A stretch of DNA of 64,000 nucleotides, from NCBI GenBank assembly GCA_947596085.1, contig CANQEW010000007.1, positions 1 through 64,000 of the forward strand, written 5' to 3'. This DNA comes from an uncultured Clostridia bacterium. GTDB taxonomy: Bacteria > Bacillota > Clostridia > Christensenellales > Aristaeellaceae. Below, in pieces: positions 43,589 to 52,130 of the stretch. The notes under the pieces are model-generated. The model did no database searches, had not been told where the DNA came from, and saw nothing but the letters and a program-made list of their open reading frames with translations. Within the stretch, counting starts at the first letter, position 1, and the number at the start of each line of letters is the position of its first letter. The position numbers and the translations under genes were made by a program.

Positions 43589-44464
43589 TCAAACGCGGCA
43601 GCATGTGGCTGTCGGCCCTGCCGACCCCGCCGACCGGACGGGAATCCAGAGTTCGTAGCGCGAGTTTTGGGGATCGGGGTTCAGATAGACTTCCACATCC
43701 GGGCCGTCGGCGTATTCGTAGCCCGATGTAGGCAGCCATTCGGTTACAACCCGGCGCTCCAATTGTTGTATGGATTGACCGTCGCCCTCTCCGGGGAAGA
43801 TCGCCCAGGTGGCCGCCGGAACGACGTATTCCTCCCAGTTCCCGTCGGACTGCGTCGAGGCGGCCGCGATGAAGTAGCGCCAGGGATCGTCGCCATCGCA
43901 GGCGCAAATGCCCAACAGCCCCGCGGGCTGCGCGTCCATCAGGCCCGCCAGTCGATCCAGCGTGCCGTCCTGGGCGGCCTCGTCCCATTTCTTCGGCACA
44001 TTCGCGAAGTTTTCCTCGAGCCGCTTGCTCAGCGGGATGGACACGCCAAGCACCCGGAAGGCGCTCTTCGTTTCGATTCGGTAGTTCAATACCTCCACTC
44101 CCTTCACGGTGACTGTAAATGTGATCGGAGGAAAGGATTTCACGGCCACGCCCTCCCGCACCGCCGACGGCGCGACGCCATGCACCCCCTGGAACGCGCG
44201 GTTGAAGGCGGTGGGCGAGTTGTAGCTGTATTTGAGCGCCACGTCGATGACCTTCGCGCCGCGCTGCAAGTCCACCGCCGCCAGCGACATCCGCCGCCTG
44301 CGGATGTACTCCGCCAGCGGCGCGCCCGCCATGTACGCAAACATTCGCTGATAGTGGTACGACGAGCAGCAGGCGATTCGCCCGAGTCGCGCATAGTCGA
44401 TCTCATCCGTCAGATGCGCCTCAATGTACTCCAGGCTCTGATTCAATCGCTCCACCCATTCCAT
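43589..44464 (-). CDS. AraC-family regulator with GyrI-like effector domain
   Basis: The protein (291 aa) has the AraC DNA-binding domain at the N-terminus (IDYARLGRIACCSSYHYQRMFAYMAG and AAVDLQRGAKVIDVALKYSYNSPTAFNRAFQGVHGV) and a GyrI-like small-molecule-binding domain at the C-terminus (about 130-280, ending YELWIPV), the Rob/BmrR-type effector fold. It may sense hydrophobic drugs. ATG 44464 has GGAGGG upstream; the track's 44545 start is too early. The last 14 residues (RSAGSAGPTATCCRV region) extend past the usual end and run into hairpin DNA. No target operon is adjacent. Confidence 0.87.
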   Translation of the reverse strand: MEWVERLNQSLEYIEAHLTDEIDYARLGRIACCSSYHYQRMFAYMAGAPLAEYIRRRRMSLAAVDLQRGAKVIDVALKYSYNSPTAFNRAFQGVHGVAPSAVREGVAVKSFPPITFTVTVKGVEVLNYRIETKSAFRVLGVSIPLSKRLEENFANVPKKWDEAAQDGTLDRLAGLMDAQPAGLLGICACDGDDPWRYFIAAASTQSDGNWEEYVVPAATWAIFPGEGDGQSIQQLERRVVTEWLPTSGYEYADGPDVEVYLNPDPQNSRYELWIPVRSAGSAGPTATCCRV

Positions 44465-44554
44465 TCGACATCCCTCCGATCCAATGCCATTGTAGCAGCT
44501 TTTGCGGCGCCCGTCCTCGCAATTTCTGCACAAAAGCGCGAGCAAACGTCGCGA

Positions 44555-44578
44555 GGGCTGTCCCCACCGGGACAGCCC
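44555..44578. terminator. Hairpin after the cytidylate-kinase-like gene
   Basis: GGGCTGTCCC and GGGACAGCCC around CACC, about 28 bases past the stop of the minus-strand kinase-like gene. The T-run is poor, so termination strength is uncertain. Confidence 0.5.
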
Positions 44579-44605
44579 CCTATCTTTACAGGGAACGGCG
44601 CGCCT

Positions 44606-45268
44606 TTACAGCACGATCTCGTCCCTCTGGATCAATTCCTTCACCGCGGCCTCGATCAGCGCTGCGGCGCCGTCCGTGCCGAATTCGCCCGTATCCACGA
44701 TCAGCGTGTAGTTTCCGATCGCGCCCCACTCACGCTGCGTGTGCGCGCTGTAATACTTGGAGCGAATCTTGTCCGTCTTTTGAATCAGCTTCCGCGCCTC
44801 CGCTTCGTCGCGCTGGTAGATGCGCATGCAGCGCTTCACGCGCTTGTCCATGTCGGCGCGCACGAAGATGCTGATCACATCCAACACGTTGGCGCACTCG
44901 CCCAGCACATAATCCGCGCAGCGGCCCACAATCACGCAGGGCTTTTCCGCCAGATGGCGAATCGCGTCGCACTGGGCCTCGTAGATGCGCGTGTGAATCG
45001 GCAGCACCAGCGAGGGATCGTCCCGATAGATGTAGTTCCCACCGTAGGGATCGCCCCGGCCCAGCATGCCCGCGCCCAGCATGAAGGATTTGGCCTTCTC
45101 CTCGTGCTGTTCGATGACCTCCCGGCTGAGGTTGGTTCGCTCCGCCGCGTGGTCGATCAAGTCGCGGTCATAGTAGGGAATCTCCAGCCGCTCCGACACC
45201 TTACGCGCCACCTCCGCGCCACCGCTGCAAAACTCGCGGCCAATCGTAATGACCCAACCCTTTTTCAT
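44606..45268 (-). CDS. Cytidylate-kinase-like family protein
   Basis: The protein (220 aa) begins MKKGWVITIGREFCSGGAEVARKVSERL, in which GREFCSGG replaces the usual P-loop GPSGSGKS of Cmk; GREFGSGG is the norm in this family. PYYDRDLIDHAAER and VIVGRCADYVL follow. Members are probable nucleotide or small-molecule kinases of unknown substrate. ATG 45268 has GGGAGG upstream; the longer track ORF runs through the leader's terminator. Expression appears controlled by a long leader RNA with its own strong promoter. Confidence 0.85.
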   Translation of the reverse strand: MKKGWVITIGREFCSGGAEVARKVSERLEIPYYDRDLIDHAAERTNLSREVIEQHEEKAKSFMLGAGMLGRGDPYGGNYIYRDDPSLVLPIHTRIYEAQCDAIRHLAEKPCVIVGRCADYVLGECANVLDVISIFVRADMDKRVKRCMRIYQRDEAEARKLIQKTDKIRSKYYSAHTQREWGAIGNYTLIVDTGEFGTDGAAALIEAAVKELIQRDEIVL

Positions 45269-45679
45269 AAGCCAAACCTCCCTTTCGATGGTCAAACTTG
45301 TTCGAAGATGGAAAGAAGATGGAAATACAAAACCGCCGACATGCACGCCGGCGGTGAACTCTCTTATTCAGTTTTCATTCGGTTCATCTGCCTTGCCCGC
45401 CGCAACGCACTCTCCTGAAAACCGGATGCCTCTTCCTCGCGACGGCTTCCTTGCCGCCCGGGAACAATCTATCTCAACGGTTACACGGGGCAAAGCAGAT
45501 GAACCCTTCCGTGTGATCGGAGTACATCGGTATCGCCCCCTCTCCTTATTGATGGAATCCAATTAGGATTTCGCTCCGTATCCTCGGAGCTTCTTCGGTC
45601 TCGCTGTCCGGCATTCGCCGGAGTACCGAATCGAAAAAGCGTCTCTGCGCTCTATTCTCTCTGCCATCTTCCTTGGCTC
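45269..45679 (-). ncRNA. Unassigned ~410-nt leader RNA with terminator, upstream of the cytidylate-kinase-like gene
   Basis: From the minus-strand promoter to the gene lie about 410 bases rich in stems: TTCGGT/ACCGAA enclosing TCCGGC/GCCGGA, GCTCCG/CGGAGC, ACACGG/CCGTGT, GGCGGC/GCCGTC and GGTTTTCA/TGAAAAC. It ends in a terminator (CCGCCG/CGGCGG then TTTTGT, about 45337-45357) some 70 bases before the ATG. It has the build of a riboswitch or attenuator. I checked by eye against T-box, lysine, glycine, c-di-GMP, ydaO, SAM, TPP, FMN, THF and ykkC cores and recognised none. A small ORF lies inside. Confidence 0.55.
45474..45527 (-). CDS. Possible 17-aa leader peptide in the leader RNA
   Basis: MYSDHTEGFICFAPCNR is preceded by AAGGAGAGGGGG, a near-perfect ribosome site eight bases before the ATG. 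Its coding bases include both arms of the ACACGG/CCGTGT stem, so translation would disrupt that structure. This would fit translation-coupled attenuation. Not proven to be translated. Confidence 0.4.
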   Translation of the reverse strand: MYSDHTEGFICFAPCNR

Positions 45680-45685
45680 GCTTTT

Positions 45686-45714
45686 ATAATAGCACAGTTC
45701 GTTTTCTCTGTCAA
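45686..45714 (-). promoter_or_regulatory. Promoter of the leader RNA / cytidylate-kinase-like gene
   Basis: On the minus strand TTGACA (45709-45714), a 17-base spacer and TATTAT (45686-45691) give an 11 of 12 match to consensus. Confidence 0.75.
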
Positions 45715-45762
45715 CCCCTTTTTTAAAAAAATTATCCATCTTTTATTCTTAAAGCTGTATGA

Positions 45763-45785
45763 TAGATCTTACTATAAAAGATCTA
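45763..45785. promoter_or_regulatory. Inverted repeat between the divergent leaders
   Basis: TAGATCTT and AAGATCTA flank seven bases between the promoters of the kinase-like gene and metG. It may be an operator. Apart from this, 45715-45900 is AT-rich DNA without a visible gene. Confidence 0.3.
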
Positions 45786-45901
45786 ACCTGTATAATTTGC
45801 ACAAATTTGTATTTCGGTTTTGCGCTTTTGTCCGCAAAATCCGAACATTCCCCCACACGCCATGGAATGTGTTCGCCGTGTAAAATTTAACCCCCGGCGG
45901 C

Positions 45902-45930
45902 TTGACGGTACAATGTTCGGTTATTATAAT
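45902..45930 (+). promoter_or_regulatory. Promoter of metG operon
   Basis: TTGACG (45902-45907), a 17-base spacer and TATAAT (45925-45930) match consensus in 11 of 12 positions. The transcript should begin near 45937 and opens with the T-box. Confidence 0.8.
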
Positions 45931-45939
45931 TGATAGTGA

Positions 45940-46170
45940 ATGGCGATGAAGGAGAGAGTAGATCCATCCGACGCCCAGCAGAGAGCCGGGGCAGCTGAAA
46001 ACCGGCGGCGGGAGATGCTTCGAACATGGCTCCGGAGTCCCGCGCGTGAGTCCGTCAACGGTTGAGCGCGCGGCGTGCGCCCGCGTTAAGGGTCAAGGCC
46101 GGGAACGCGTTCCCGGCGAACAGGGTTGGTACCGCGCAATCGCGCCCCTCATGCGAGGGGCGCTTTCTAT
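45940..46170 (+). ncRNA. T-box leader sensing uncharged tRNA-Met
   Basis: The leader has the stem I opening (GATGAAGGAGAGAGTA), a distal GGGGCAGCTGAAA element, a likely specifier ATG in CGAACATGGCTCC, and the T-box sequence AGGGTTGGTACCGCG (46122-46136). A terminator (GCGCCCCTC/GAGGGGCGC then TTTCT, 46142-46168) follows. Uncharged tRNA-Met would stabilise the antiterminator and raise metG expression. The T-box has one extra T relative to the usual AGGGTGGNACCGCG. Confidence 0.85.
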
Positions 46171-46192
46171 TCAGAACAGGAGGTTGTACGCC

Positions 46193-48178
46193 ATGCCGGA
46201 AAAGAAGAAGTTCTATATCACCACGCCCATCTACTATCCATCGGGCAACATGCACATCGGCCACACCTACACCACCGTGGCCGCCGACACCATGACGCGC
46301 TTCAAGAAGCTGACTGGCTACGACGCCTACTTCCTGACCGGCACCGATGAACACGGCCAGAAGATCGAAACCAAGGCCGCCGAGGCCGGCGTCACGCCCC
46401 AGCAATTCGTGGATAAGATCGTGGGCGAGACCCAGGAGTTGTGGAAGCTGATGAACATCGACTACGACGACTTCATCCGCACCACTCAGCCGCGCCACGA
46501 AAAGATCGTGCAGAAGATCTTCCGCCAGTTCTACGAGCAGGGTGACATCTACAAGAGCGAGTACGAGGGCATGTACTGCACGCCCTGCGAATCGTTCTGG
46601 ACGCCCAGCCAGCTGGTGGACAAGGACGGCGTGAAGGTCTGTCCGGACTGTGGCCGCCCCTGCCAGCCCATGAAGGAGGAGGCCTACTTCTTCCGCATGA
46701 GCAAGTATCAGGACTGGCTGATCGACTACATCGAGACGCACCCGGACTTCATTCAGCCGCCGTCGCGCGCCAATGAAATGCTCAACAACTTCCTGAAGCC
46801 GGGGCTCCAGGATCTGTGCGTGAGTCGCACGTCCTTCAAGTGGGGCATTCCGGTGGACTTCGACCCCAAGCACGTGGTCTACGTCTGGATCGACGCGCTG
46901 TCGAACTACATCACCGCCCTGGGCTACGGCACCGACCACGACGAGAAGTTCCAGAAGTACTGGCCGGCGAACGTGCACCTGGTCGGCAAGGAGATCGTGC
47001 GCTTCCACACCATCTACTGGCCCATCATGCTCCACGCGCTGGGGCTGCCGCTGCCCAAGCAGGTGTTCGGCCACGGCTGGCTGCTGTTCGGCAACGACAA
47101 GATGTCCAAGTCCAAGAGCAACATCGTCTACCCCGCGCCCATCGTCGAGCGCTACGGCGTGGACACGCTGCGCTACTACCTGATGCGCGAGATGCCCTTC
47201 GGCGCGGACGGCAACTACACCAACGAGGCGCTGCTGACCCGCATGAACGCCGATCTGGTCAACGACCTGGGCAATCTGGTCAGCCGCACCGTGGCGATGA
47301 TCGAGAAATACTTTGGCGGCGAAGTCCCGGCCCCGGGCCCGGCGGATGAGTCCGACCGCACGCTGATCGAACGCTTCGAGGCGCTGCCCGCGCTCGTGGA
47401 GGAGCAGATGGACGCGCTGCAGTTCTCCATCGCGCTCAGCGAAATCTGGAAGCTCATCGGCGACTGCAACCGCTACATCGACATCAACCAGCCCTGGGTG
47501 CTTTGCAAGAGCGAGAAGGGGCTGCCGAGGCTCAAAACCGTCATGTATACGCTGGCGGAGTGCATCCGCGCCGTGGCCGTGCACATCGGCCCGACGATGC
47601 CCTCCACGCCGGAGAAGATCTTCGCCCAGCTGGGCGTGACCGATCCTGAGCTCAAGACCTGGGAGAGCGTGCAGAAATTCGGCCAACTGAAGCCCGGCAC
47701 GAAGGTATGCAAGGGCGAAGCCCTGTTCCCCCGCGCCGACATCAAGAAGGAGCTGGCGTTCCTCTCCGGCGAGCCCGAGGAAAAGCCGGAGGCCAAGCCC
47801 CAGAAGAAACAGGAGAAGAAGGTCGAAAAGAAGGCCGAGGTCCTCGCAGGCGTGGCGACGTTTGACGACTTCGTGAAGATCAAGCTGATCGCTGCGAAGG
47901 TGATCGCCTGCGAGAAGGTTCCCAACAGCGAAAAGCTTCTCAAGGAGACGCTGGACGTGGGCAACGGCCAGACCCGCACCGTCTGCTCCGGCATCGCCAA
48001 GTACTATGCGCCCGAGGAGATGGTGGGTAAGACCGTCGTGCTCGTCGCCAACCTCGCGCCGCGCAAGATGGCGGGCGTCCTGTCCGAGGGCATGCTGCTC
48101 TGTGCCGAGGACGCCGAGGGCAAGCTGAAGCTGCTGACCGTGGAGGATGGCATCGCTCCCGGCAGCGAGATCTCCTGA
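46193..48178 (+). CDS. metG: Methionyl-tRNA synthetase with C-terminal tRNA-binding domain
   Basis: MetRS (661 aa) charges tRNA-Met. The HIGH motif is SGNMHIGHTYT, the KMSKS motif is KMSKSKSN, the zinc knuckle is YCTPCESFWT with CPDCGRPC, and the C-terminal OB-fold (Trbp111-like, about 555-661) aids tRNA binding and dimerisation. A Lys/Glu-rich linker joins the two. ATG 46193 follows AGGAGG and lies just after the T-box terminator; the track's 46046 start lies within the T-box and is wrong. It leads metG-gpsA-tatD-scpB. Confidence 0.97.
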   Translation: MPEKKKFYITTPIYYPSGNMHIGHTYTTVAADTMTRFKKLTGYDAYFLTGTDEHGQKIETKAAEAGVTPQQFVDKIVGETQELWKLMNIDYDDFIRTTQPRHEKIVQKIFRQFYEQGDIYKSEYEGMYCTPCESFWTPSQLVDKDGVKVCPDCGRPCQPMKEEAYFFRMSKYQDWLIDYIETHPDFIQPPSRANEMLNNFLKPGLQDLCVSRTSFKWGIPVDFDPKHVVYVWIDALSNYITALGYGTDHDEKFQKYWPANVHLVGKEIVRFHTIYWPIMLHALGLPLPKQVFGHGWLLFGNDKMSKSKSNIVYPAPIVERYGVDTLRYYLMREMPFGADGNYTNEALLTRMNADLVNDLGNLVSRTVAMIEKYFGGEVPAPGPADESDRTLIERFEALPALVEEQMDALQFSIALSEIWKLIGDCNRYIDINQPWVLCKSEKGLPRLKTVMYTLAECIRAVAVHIGPTMPSTPEKIFAQLGVTDPELKTWESVQKFGQLKPGTKVCKGEALFPRADIKKELAFLSGEPEEKPEAKPQKKQEKKVEKKAEVLAGVATFDDFVKIKLIAAKVIACEKVPNSEKLLKETLDVGNGQTRTVCSGIAKYYAPEEMVGKTVVLVANLAPRKMAGVLSEGMLLCAEDAEGKLKLLTVEDGIAPGSEIS

Positions 48179-49146
48179 TGCGCGTCGCCGTCATCGGCTG
48201 CGGCCGCTGGGGCTCGCTGATCACCTGGTATCTGGACAAGATCGGGCACGAGGTGACGCTCTACGGCCGCGCCTCGTCCCCGCACATGCAGCGGTTCCTT
48301 CAAGAGCGCAGAAACGATCTGCTGGAGCTTCCGGAGAGCGTGAGCTTATCCACGCAGATCGACTGCGTGCGCGGCGCGGAGGTCGTGGTGATCTCCATTC
48401 CCTCTCAGTCGCTGCGCGGCGTGGCCGGTCAGCTCGGCGCGATGGGAATCCGGGATAAGATCATCGTCCTGTGCATGAAGGGCATCGAGATAGAAAGCGG
48501 CAAGCGCCTCTCCGAGGTGGCGCGCGAGGGGCTCGATCCCTCCTGCTCCATCGCCGTATGGCTCGGCCCCGGCCACGTGCAGGAGTTCTACGCGGGCGTG
48601 CCCAACTGCATGGTGATCGACAGCGAGGACGAGGCGGTCAAGACGCTGCTGGTGGATCGCTTCTCCAGCTCGCTGATTCGCTTTTACTATGGCGAGGACA
48701 TGATCGGAAACGAAATCGGCGCGGCCGCGAAGAATGTGATCGGCATCGCGGCGGGCGCGCTGGATGGCCTGGGCTTGCGCACGCTCAAGGGTGCGCTGAT
48801 GTCCCGAGGCACCCGGGAGATCGCGCGGCTCATCGAAGCCATGGGCGGCAACCCCTTTTCGGCCTACGGACTGTGCCACCTGGGCGATTACGAAGCCACC
48901 GTGTTCTCCCCCTACAGCCACAACCGCCGCTTCGGCGAGCTGCTGGTAAAGGGCGAAAAGTACGACAAGCTCGCGGAGGGCTACTACACCGCAGACGCGC
49001 TGGTGCGGCTGGGCCGCAAATACGGCGTGGAACTGCCCATCTGCGAGGTCGTGTATCGGACACTCTACGAAAGCGCCGATCCCAAGACCGAGATCACCGG
49101 ATTGTTCGAGCGGCCCATCAAGTCGGAATTCTGGAAGGAAGCGTGA
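48178..49146 (+). CDS. gpsA: Glycerol-3-phosphate dehydrogenase [NAD(P)+]
   Basis: GpsA (322 aa) reduces dihydroxyacetone phosphate to sn-glycerol-3-phosphate for phospholipid synthesis. The Rossmann motif is VIGCGRWGSLI, the catalytic Lys is in IGAAAKNVIGIAAG, and the substrate arginine lies in SPYSHNRRFG. It starts within the metG stop codon (TGATG). The N-terminal GCGRWG differs from the usual GAGSWG but retains the glycines. Confidence 0.93.
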   Translation: MRVAVIGCGRWGSLITWYLDKIGHEVTLYGRASSPHMQRFLQERRNDLLELPESVSLSTQIDCVRGAEVVVISIPSQSLRGVAGQLGAMGIRDKIIVLCMKGIEIESGKRLSEVAREGLDPSCSIAVWLGPGHVQEFYAGVPNCMVIDSEDEAVKTLLVDRFSSSLIRFYYGEDMIGNEIGAAAKNVIGIAAGALDGLGLRTLKGALMSRGTREIARLIEAMGGNPFSAYGLCHLGDYEATVFSPYSHNRRFGELLVKGEKYDKLAEGYYTADALVRLGRKYGVELPICEVVYRTLYESADPKTEITGLFERPIKSEFWKEA

Positions 49147-49148
49147 AC

Positions 49149-49949
49149 ATGCGCATCTTCGACACCCACTGTCACCTGGCGGACGAGCGCTTCGGTGAGG
49201 ATCTGCCCGAAGTCATCGCCCGGATGCGCGAGGCGGGCGTATGCCGCGCCAACGTGGTGGCCGACCCCTGCGAGGAGGAGCCGAATCAGGAGAAGGTGCT
49301 CGCGCTCATCGAGGCGCACGACTTTCTGGTGTTCTCCATCGGCGCGCACCCCCACAACGCCAGCCGCTACGGCGATGCGGCGGAAGCCGAAATCCTACAT
49401 TATATCCAGCATTCAAAATGCCGCCTGTTGGGAGAGATCGGGCTGGATTACCATTACGACCTCTCCCCCCGCGATGTGCAGCGCGCGGTGTTTGACCGCC
49501 AGCTCGATCTGGCATTTGCGCAGGGCATTCCCGTGCAGCTGCACGTTCGGGAGGCCCACGGCGACTGTATGGATATGCTGCGCGCGCGCGCTGCTGCGGG
49601 ACGAATGCCCGCGGGCATCATGCACTGCTACACCGGAAGCTGGGAGGCCGCCAAAGTGTACCTCGATCTGGGGCTGTACATCTCCCTGTCCGGCGCGCTG
49701 ACGTTCAAGAACGCGCCGAAGCTCATGGAGGTGGCGCGAAACATCCCCGCCGACCGGCTGTTGATCGAAACCGACTGCCCGTACATGGCGCCGGTGCCGC
49801 TGCGCGGACAGCGCAACGAGCCCGCGTTCCTGGTTCATACGCTGGCAGCAGCCGCCGCGGCACGCAGCGAGGCGCCGGACGATCTGGCCGAGCGGCTCTA
49901 TCAAAATTCCCTGCGCGCCTTCGGGTTGCGCGACGATGCGGAGGCTTGA
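49149..49949 (+). CDS. TatD-family metal-dependent hydrolase
   Basis: The protein (266 aa) is a TIM-barrel amidohydrolase-fold DNase. The metal ligands are visible in FDTHCHLAD, GEIGLDYHYD, LHVREAHGD, MHCYTGSW and LIETDCPYMAP. TatD proteins have 3'-5' exonuclease activity and act in DNA repair or turnover; YabD, its Bacillus relative, also follows metS. The start ATG 49149 lies two bases after gpsA; GTG 49143 is an alternative that overlaps it. Confidence 0.93.
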   Translation: MRIFDTHCHLADERFGEDLPEVIARMREAGVCRANVVADPCEEEPNQEKVLALIEAHDFLVFSIGAHPHNASRYGDAAEAEILHYIQHSKCRLLGEIGLDYHYDLSPRDVQRAVFDRQLDLAFAQGIPVQLHVREAHGDCMDMLRARAAAGRMPAGIMHCYTGSWEAAKVYLDLGLYISLSGALTFKNAPKLMEVARNIPADRLLIETDCPYMAPVPLRGQRNEPAFLVHTLAAAAAARSEAPDDLAERLYQNSLRAFGLRDDAEA

Positions 49950-49952
49950 TCC

Positions 49953-50510
49953 GTGGAAAACCTGAGCGCCATCATCGAGGCGATTCTGTTCGTATCCGGC
50001 GATCCGGTGCAGGTGGACGTGTTGGCTCACGCCATGAACCTGACCGTGCTGGAGCTGGAGAACGCGCTGGACGAATTGCGCGATCACCTCGCGCTGGAAA
50101 ATCGGGGCATTCAGCTGAACCGCAGCGGCAACGCCGTCTTTCTCTCGATCTGTCCGAAGTACGCGCCGCAGGTGGAGCTGTTCTTGCAGCCGATTCAGAA
50201 GCAGCCGCTGTCCCAAGCGGTATTGGAGACGTTGTCCATAATCGCCTATCGCCAGCCCGCGACCCGCGGAGACGTGGAAGCAGTGCGCGGCGTGAAGTGT
50301 GACTACTCCGTGCAGACGCTGCTCAATCGCGGCTTCATCGAGGAGTGCGGGCGCAGGGAAACCCTCGGCCGGCCTATCCTGTACCGCACCACGGACAAGT
50401 TCTTGCAGCACTTCGGCATCGAATCACTGGAGGAATTGCCTAGCGTGGATTTCACGTCCGACGAGGGCGCGGCGCCCGTTCGACACGATTTTTACCAAAA
50501 TCAGACGTGA
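49953..50510 (+). CDS. scpB: Segregation and condensation protein B
   Basis: ScpB (185 aa) has two winged-helix domains that bind ScpA in the SMC condensin complex. Recognisable are IEAILFVSGDPVQVDVLA at the N-terminus, LSQAVLETLSIIAYRQPATRGDVEAVRGV in the middle, and FIEECGRRETLGRPILYRTTDKFLQHFGI. The start is GTG 49953, three bases after the TatD gene. scpA is not in the window, which is unusual since scpA and scpB are often adjacent. Confidence 0.94.
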   Translation: MENLSAIIEAILFVSGDPVQVDVLAHAMNLTVLELENALDELRDHLALENRGIQLNRSGNAVFLSICPKYAPQVELFLQPIQKQPLSQAVLETLSIIAYRQPATRGDVEAVRGVKCDYSVQTLLNRGFIEECGRRETLGRPILYRTTDKFLQHFGIESLEELPSVDFTSDEGAAPVRHDFYQNQT

Positions 50511-50553
50511 ATGTGAAAACAACTTGTTTTTTAGAAAAAACCCTTTGCGGCGC

Positions 50554-50582
50554 TTGACGATGATATTTATAAATCGTATAAT
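50554..50582 (+). promoter_or_regulatory. Promoter of the peptidoglycan-binding protein gene
   Basis: TTGACG (50554-50559), a 17-base spacer and TATAAT (50577-50582) lie about 35 bases before ATG 50619. Confidence 0.75.
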
Positions 50583-50618
50583 AAGGTCGGAATAGCTGTA
50601 ATGGGAGGGTACATCAAT

Positions 50619-51983
50619 ATGTCGTACGACAGATCCCGACAAAGGCGTGAGCGCGAGCGCAGGCTGCGCGCCATATATCGCAGAAAGACAATTACCGCAG
50701 GCATCGTTATGCTGCTCATCGGCCTGATCGTGGGCTTTGTGCTCTGCGTCATTGCGGCCAAGCATGCCGTTCCGCTGACCAAGGATGTTTTGAAGATCGG
50801 CCCGATCACAAGTGTGACGAGTGAATCTACGCTCGTGCCCACACCCACCGACGCGCAGAATCCCGCCCTGCCGGCGCTGGGTGCGACGGAAACCACGCCC
50901 GCGCCTGAGGTCGAGGGCGACTTTGAGGATGCTGACGCATCGCAGGGCGAGGAGCCGAGCATCGTCTTTACCGACCCGCAGGTGCAGGCCTCTTCCGCGG
51001 AAAGCGCAGGGGAGACTGGTGGCGAAACCGCCGGCGAGAGTACAATCAGCGCGCCGGAAGGCGGGTTGGTCATTCAGGCCGCGCCGGAAGCCACCGAGGC
51101 GCCGACCGCAGAACCCACTGCGGAGCCGACCGCGGAACCCACGCCTGAACCCACCGCGGAGCCCACGCCCGAGCTTACGCCCGAGCCTACGCCCGAAGCG
51201 GCGGAGCCCGTGATCGTTCCCTATGGCGAGACCGCCACGCTGGAGACCCAGATCAAGGCGGACGGCAGCGCGCGCACCAGCGCCGACGATGCGCTCGGCG
51301 ATACGCTGAACTTCACGGTAAAAGTGGACGCCTATAAGAATCAGGCCTACTTCCAGGAGCAGTACGCTACCCAGTATGATCTCCAGGGCAACGAGGCTGC
51401 CGTGCAGTTTGATATTACGCTCAACGGCTACACCGGCTCCACGGAGATCGTACCGCAGGATTGCCTGCTCGTTACCCTCGTGGGCGAGGATCCGACGGTT
51501 ACGACGCAGGGCTATCAGCTGATGGATGCCGAGATCAACGGCAAGCCGGGGATCTCCGTTGCTTCCGATGTGACGTCCACGCTCTACAAGCGCTACTCCT
51601 ACTCCGCAGAGCAGGGCGATATGAAGTACATGGCCGTCACCACTTACATGGATGGTGTGCAGAACGTCTACTGGTTTGACATCGTCGCACCTGAACCCGA
51701 AGAAACGCCCGAGCCCGAAGGCGAGGCTGCTGAGGGCGAGGGGAGCGAAGGTGACGGCGCCGAGACGGAAGAGAGCACGGCGCTGCAGAACGGTAGCCGT
51801 GGCGACGACGTCGTGAAGCTGCAGCAGGCGCTGATCGACAAGGGCGTGCTCAACGGCGCTGCGGACGGCATCTTTGGTAACATGACCGCTGCCGCGGTGA
51901 GCGCCATGCAGGAGCAGTTTGGCATGGAGCAGACCGGCATCGCGGATCAGGCGTTCCTGGATCAGCTGTACGCGGATTCCTAA
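50619..51983 (+). CDS. Membrane-anchored protein with Pro/Glu repeats and peptidoglycan-binding domain
   Basis: The protein (454 aa) has a basic cytoplasmic N-terminus (RQRRERERRLRAIYRRK), one membrane helix (about 27-49), a disordered stalk with PTAEPTAEPTPEPTAEPTPE repeats, a beta-rich domain of about 160 residues, a second acidic linker and a C-terminal PG_binding_1 domain (GSRGDDVVKLQQALIDKGVLNGAADGIFG). It is likely an envelope protein that reaches from membrane to wall. I use ATG 50619 behind GGGAGGG; the track's start at 50601 overlaps that site. The middle domain is not recognised. Confidence 0.8.
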   Translation: MSYDRSRQRRERERRLRAIYRRKTITAGIVMLLIGLIVGFVLCVIAAKHAVPLTKDVLKIGPITSVTSESTLVPTPTDAQNPALPALGATETTPAPEVEGDFEDADASQGEEPSIVFTDPQVQASSAESAGETGGETAGESTISAPEGGLVIQAAPEATEAPTAEPTAEPTAEPTPEPTAEPTPELTPEPTPEAAEPVIVPYGETATLETQIKADGSARTSADDALGDTLNFTVKVDAYKNQAYFQEQYATQYDLQGNEAAVQFDITLNGYTGSTEIVPQDCLLVTLVGEDPTVTTQGYQLMDAEINGKPGISVASDVTSTLYKRYSYSAEQGDMKYMAVTTYMDGVQNVYWFDIVAPEPEETPEPEGEAAEGEGSEGDGAETEESTALQNGSRGDDVVKLQQALIDKGVLNGAADGIFGNMTAAAVSAMQEQFGMEQTGIADQAFLDQLYADS

Positions 51984-52078
51984 AGCGAGAAATGGTCCCT
52001 CGAACAAAATTATCGGCAAAACCATGATTGCCCGTAGAATGGGTGGCATGGACAAAAGTGAAAAGCCCCGTGAATACT

Positions 52079-52111
52079 AGCCAGCGTCTCAAGACGCTGG
52101 CTTTCACTTTA
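52079..52111 (+). terminator. Terminator after the peptidoglycan-binding protein gene
   Basis: AGCCAGCGTCT and AGACGCTGGCT form a perfect stem followed by TTTCACTTT. Confidence 0.8.
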
Positions 52112-52130
52112 TTCAATCCTGCCTTTTTTG

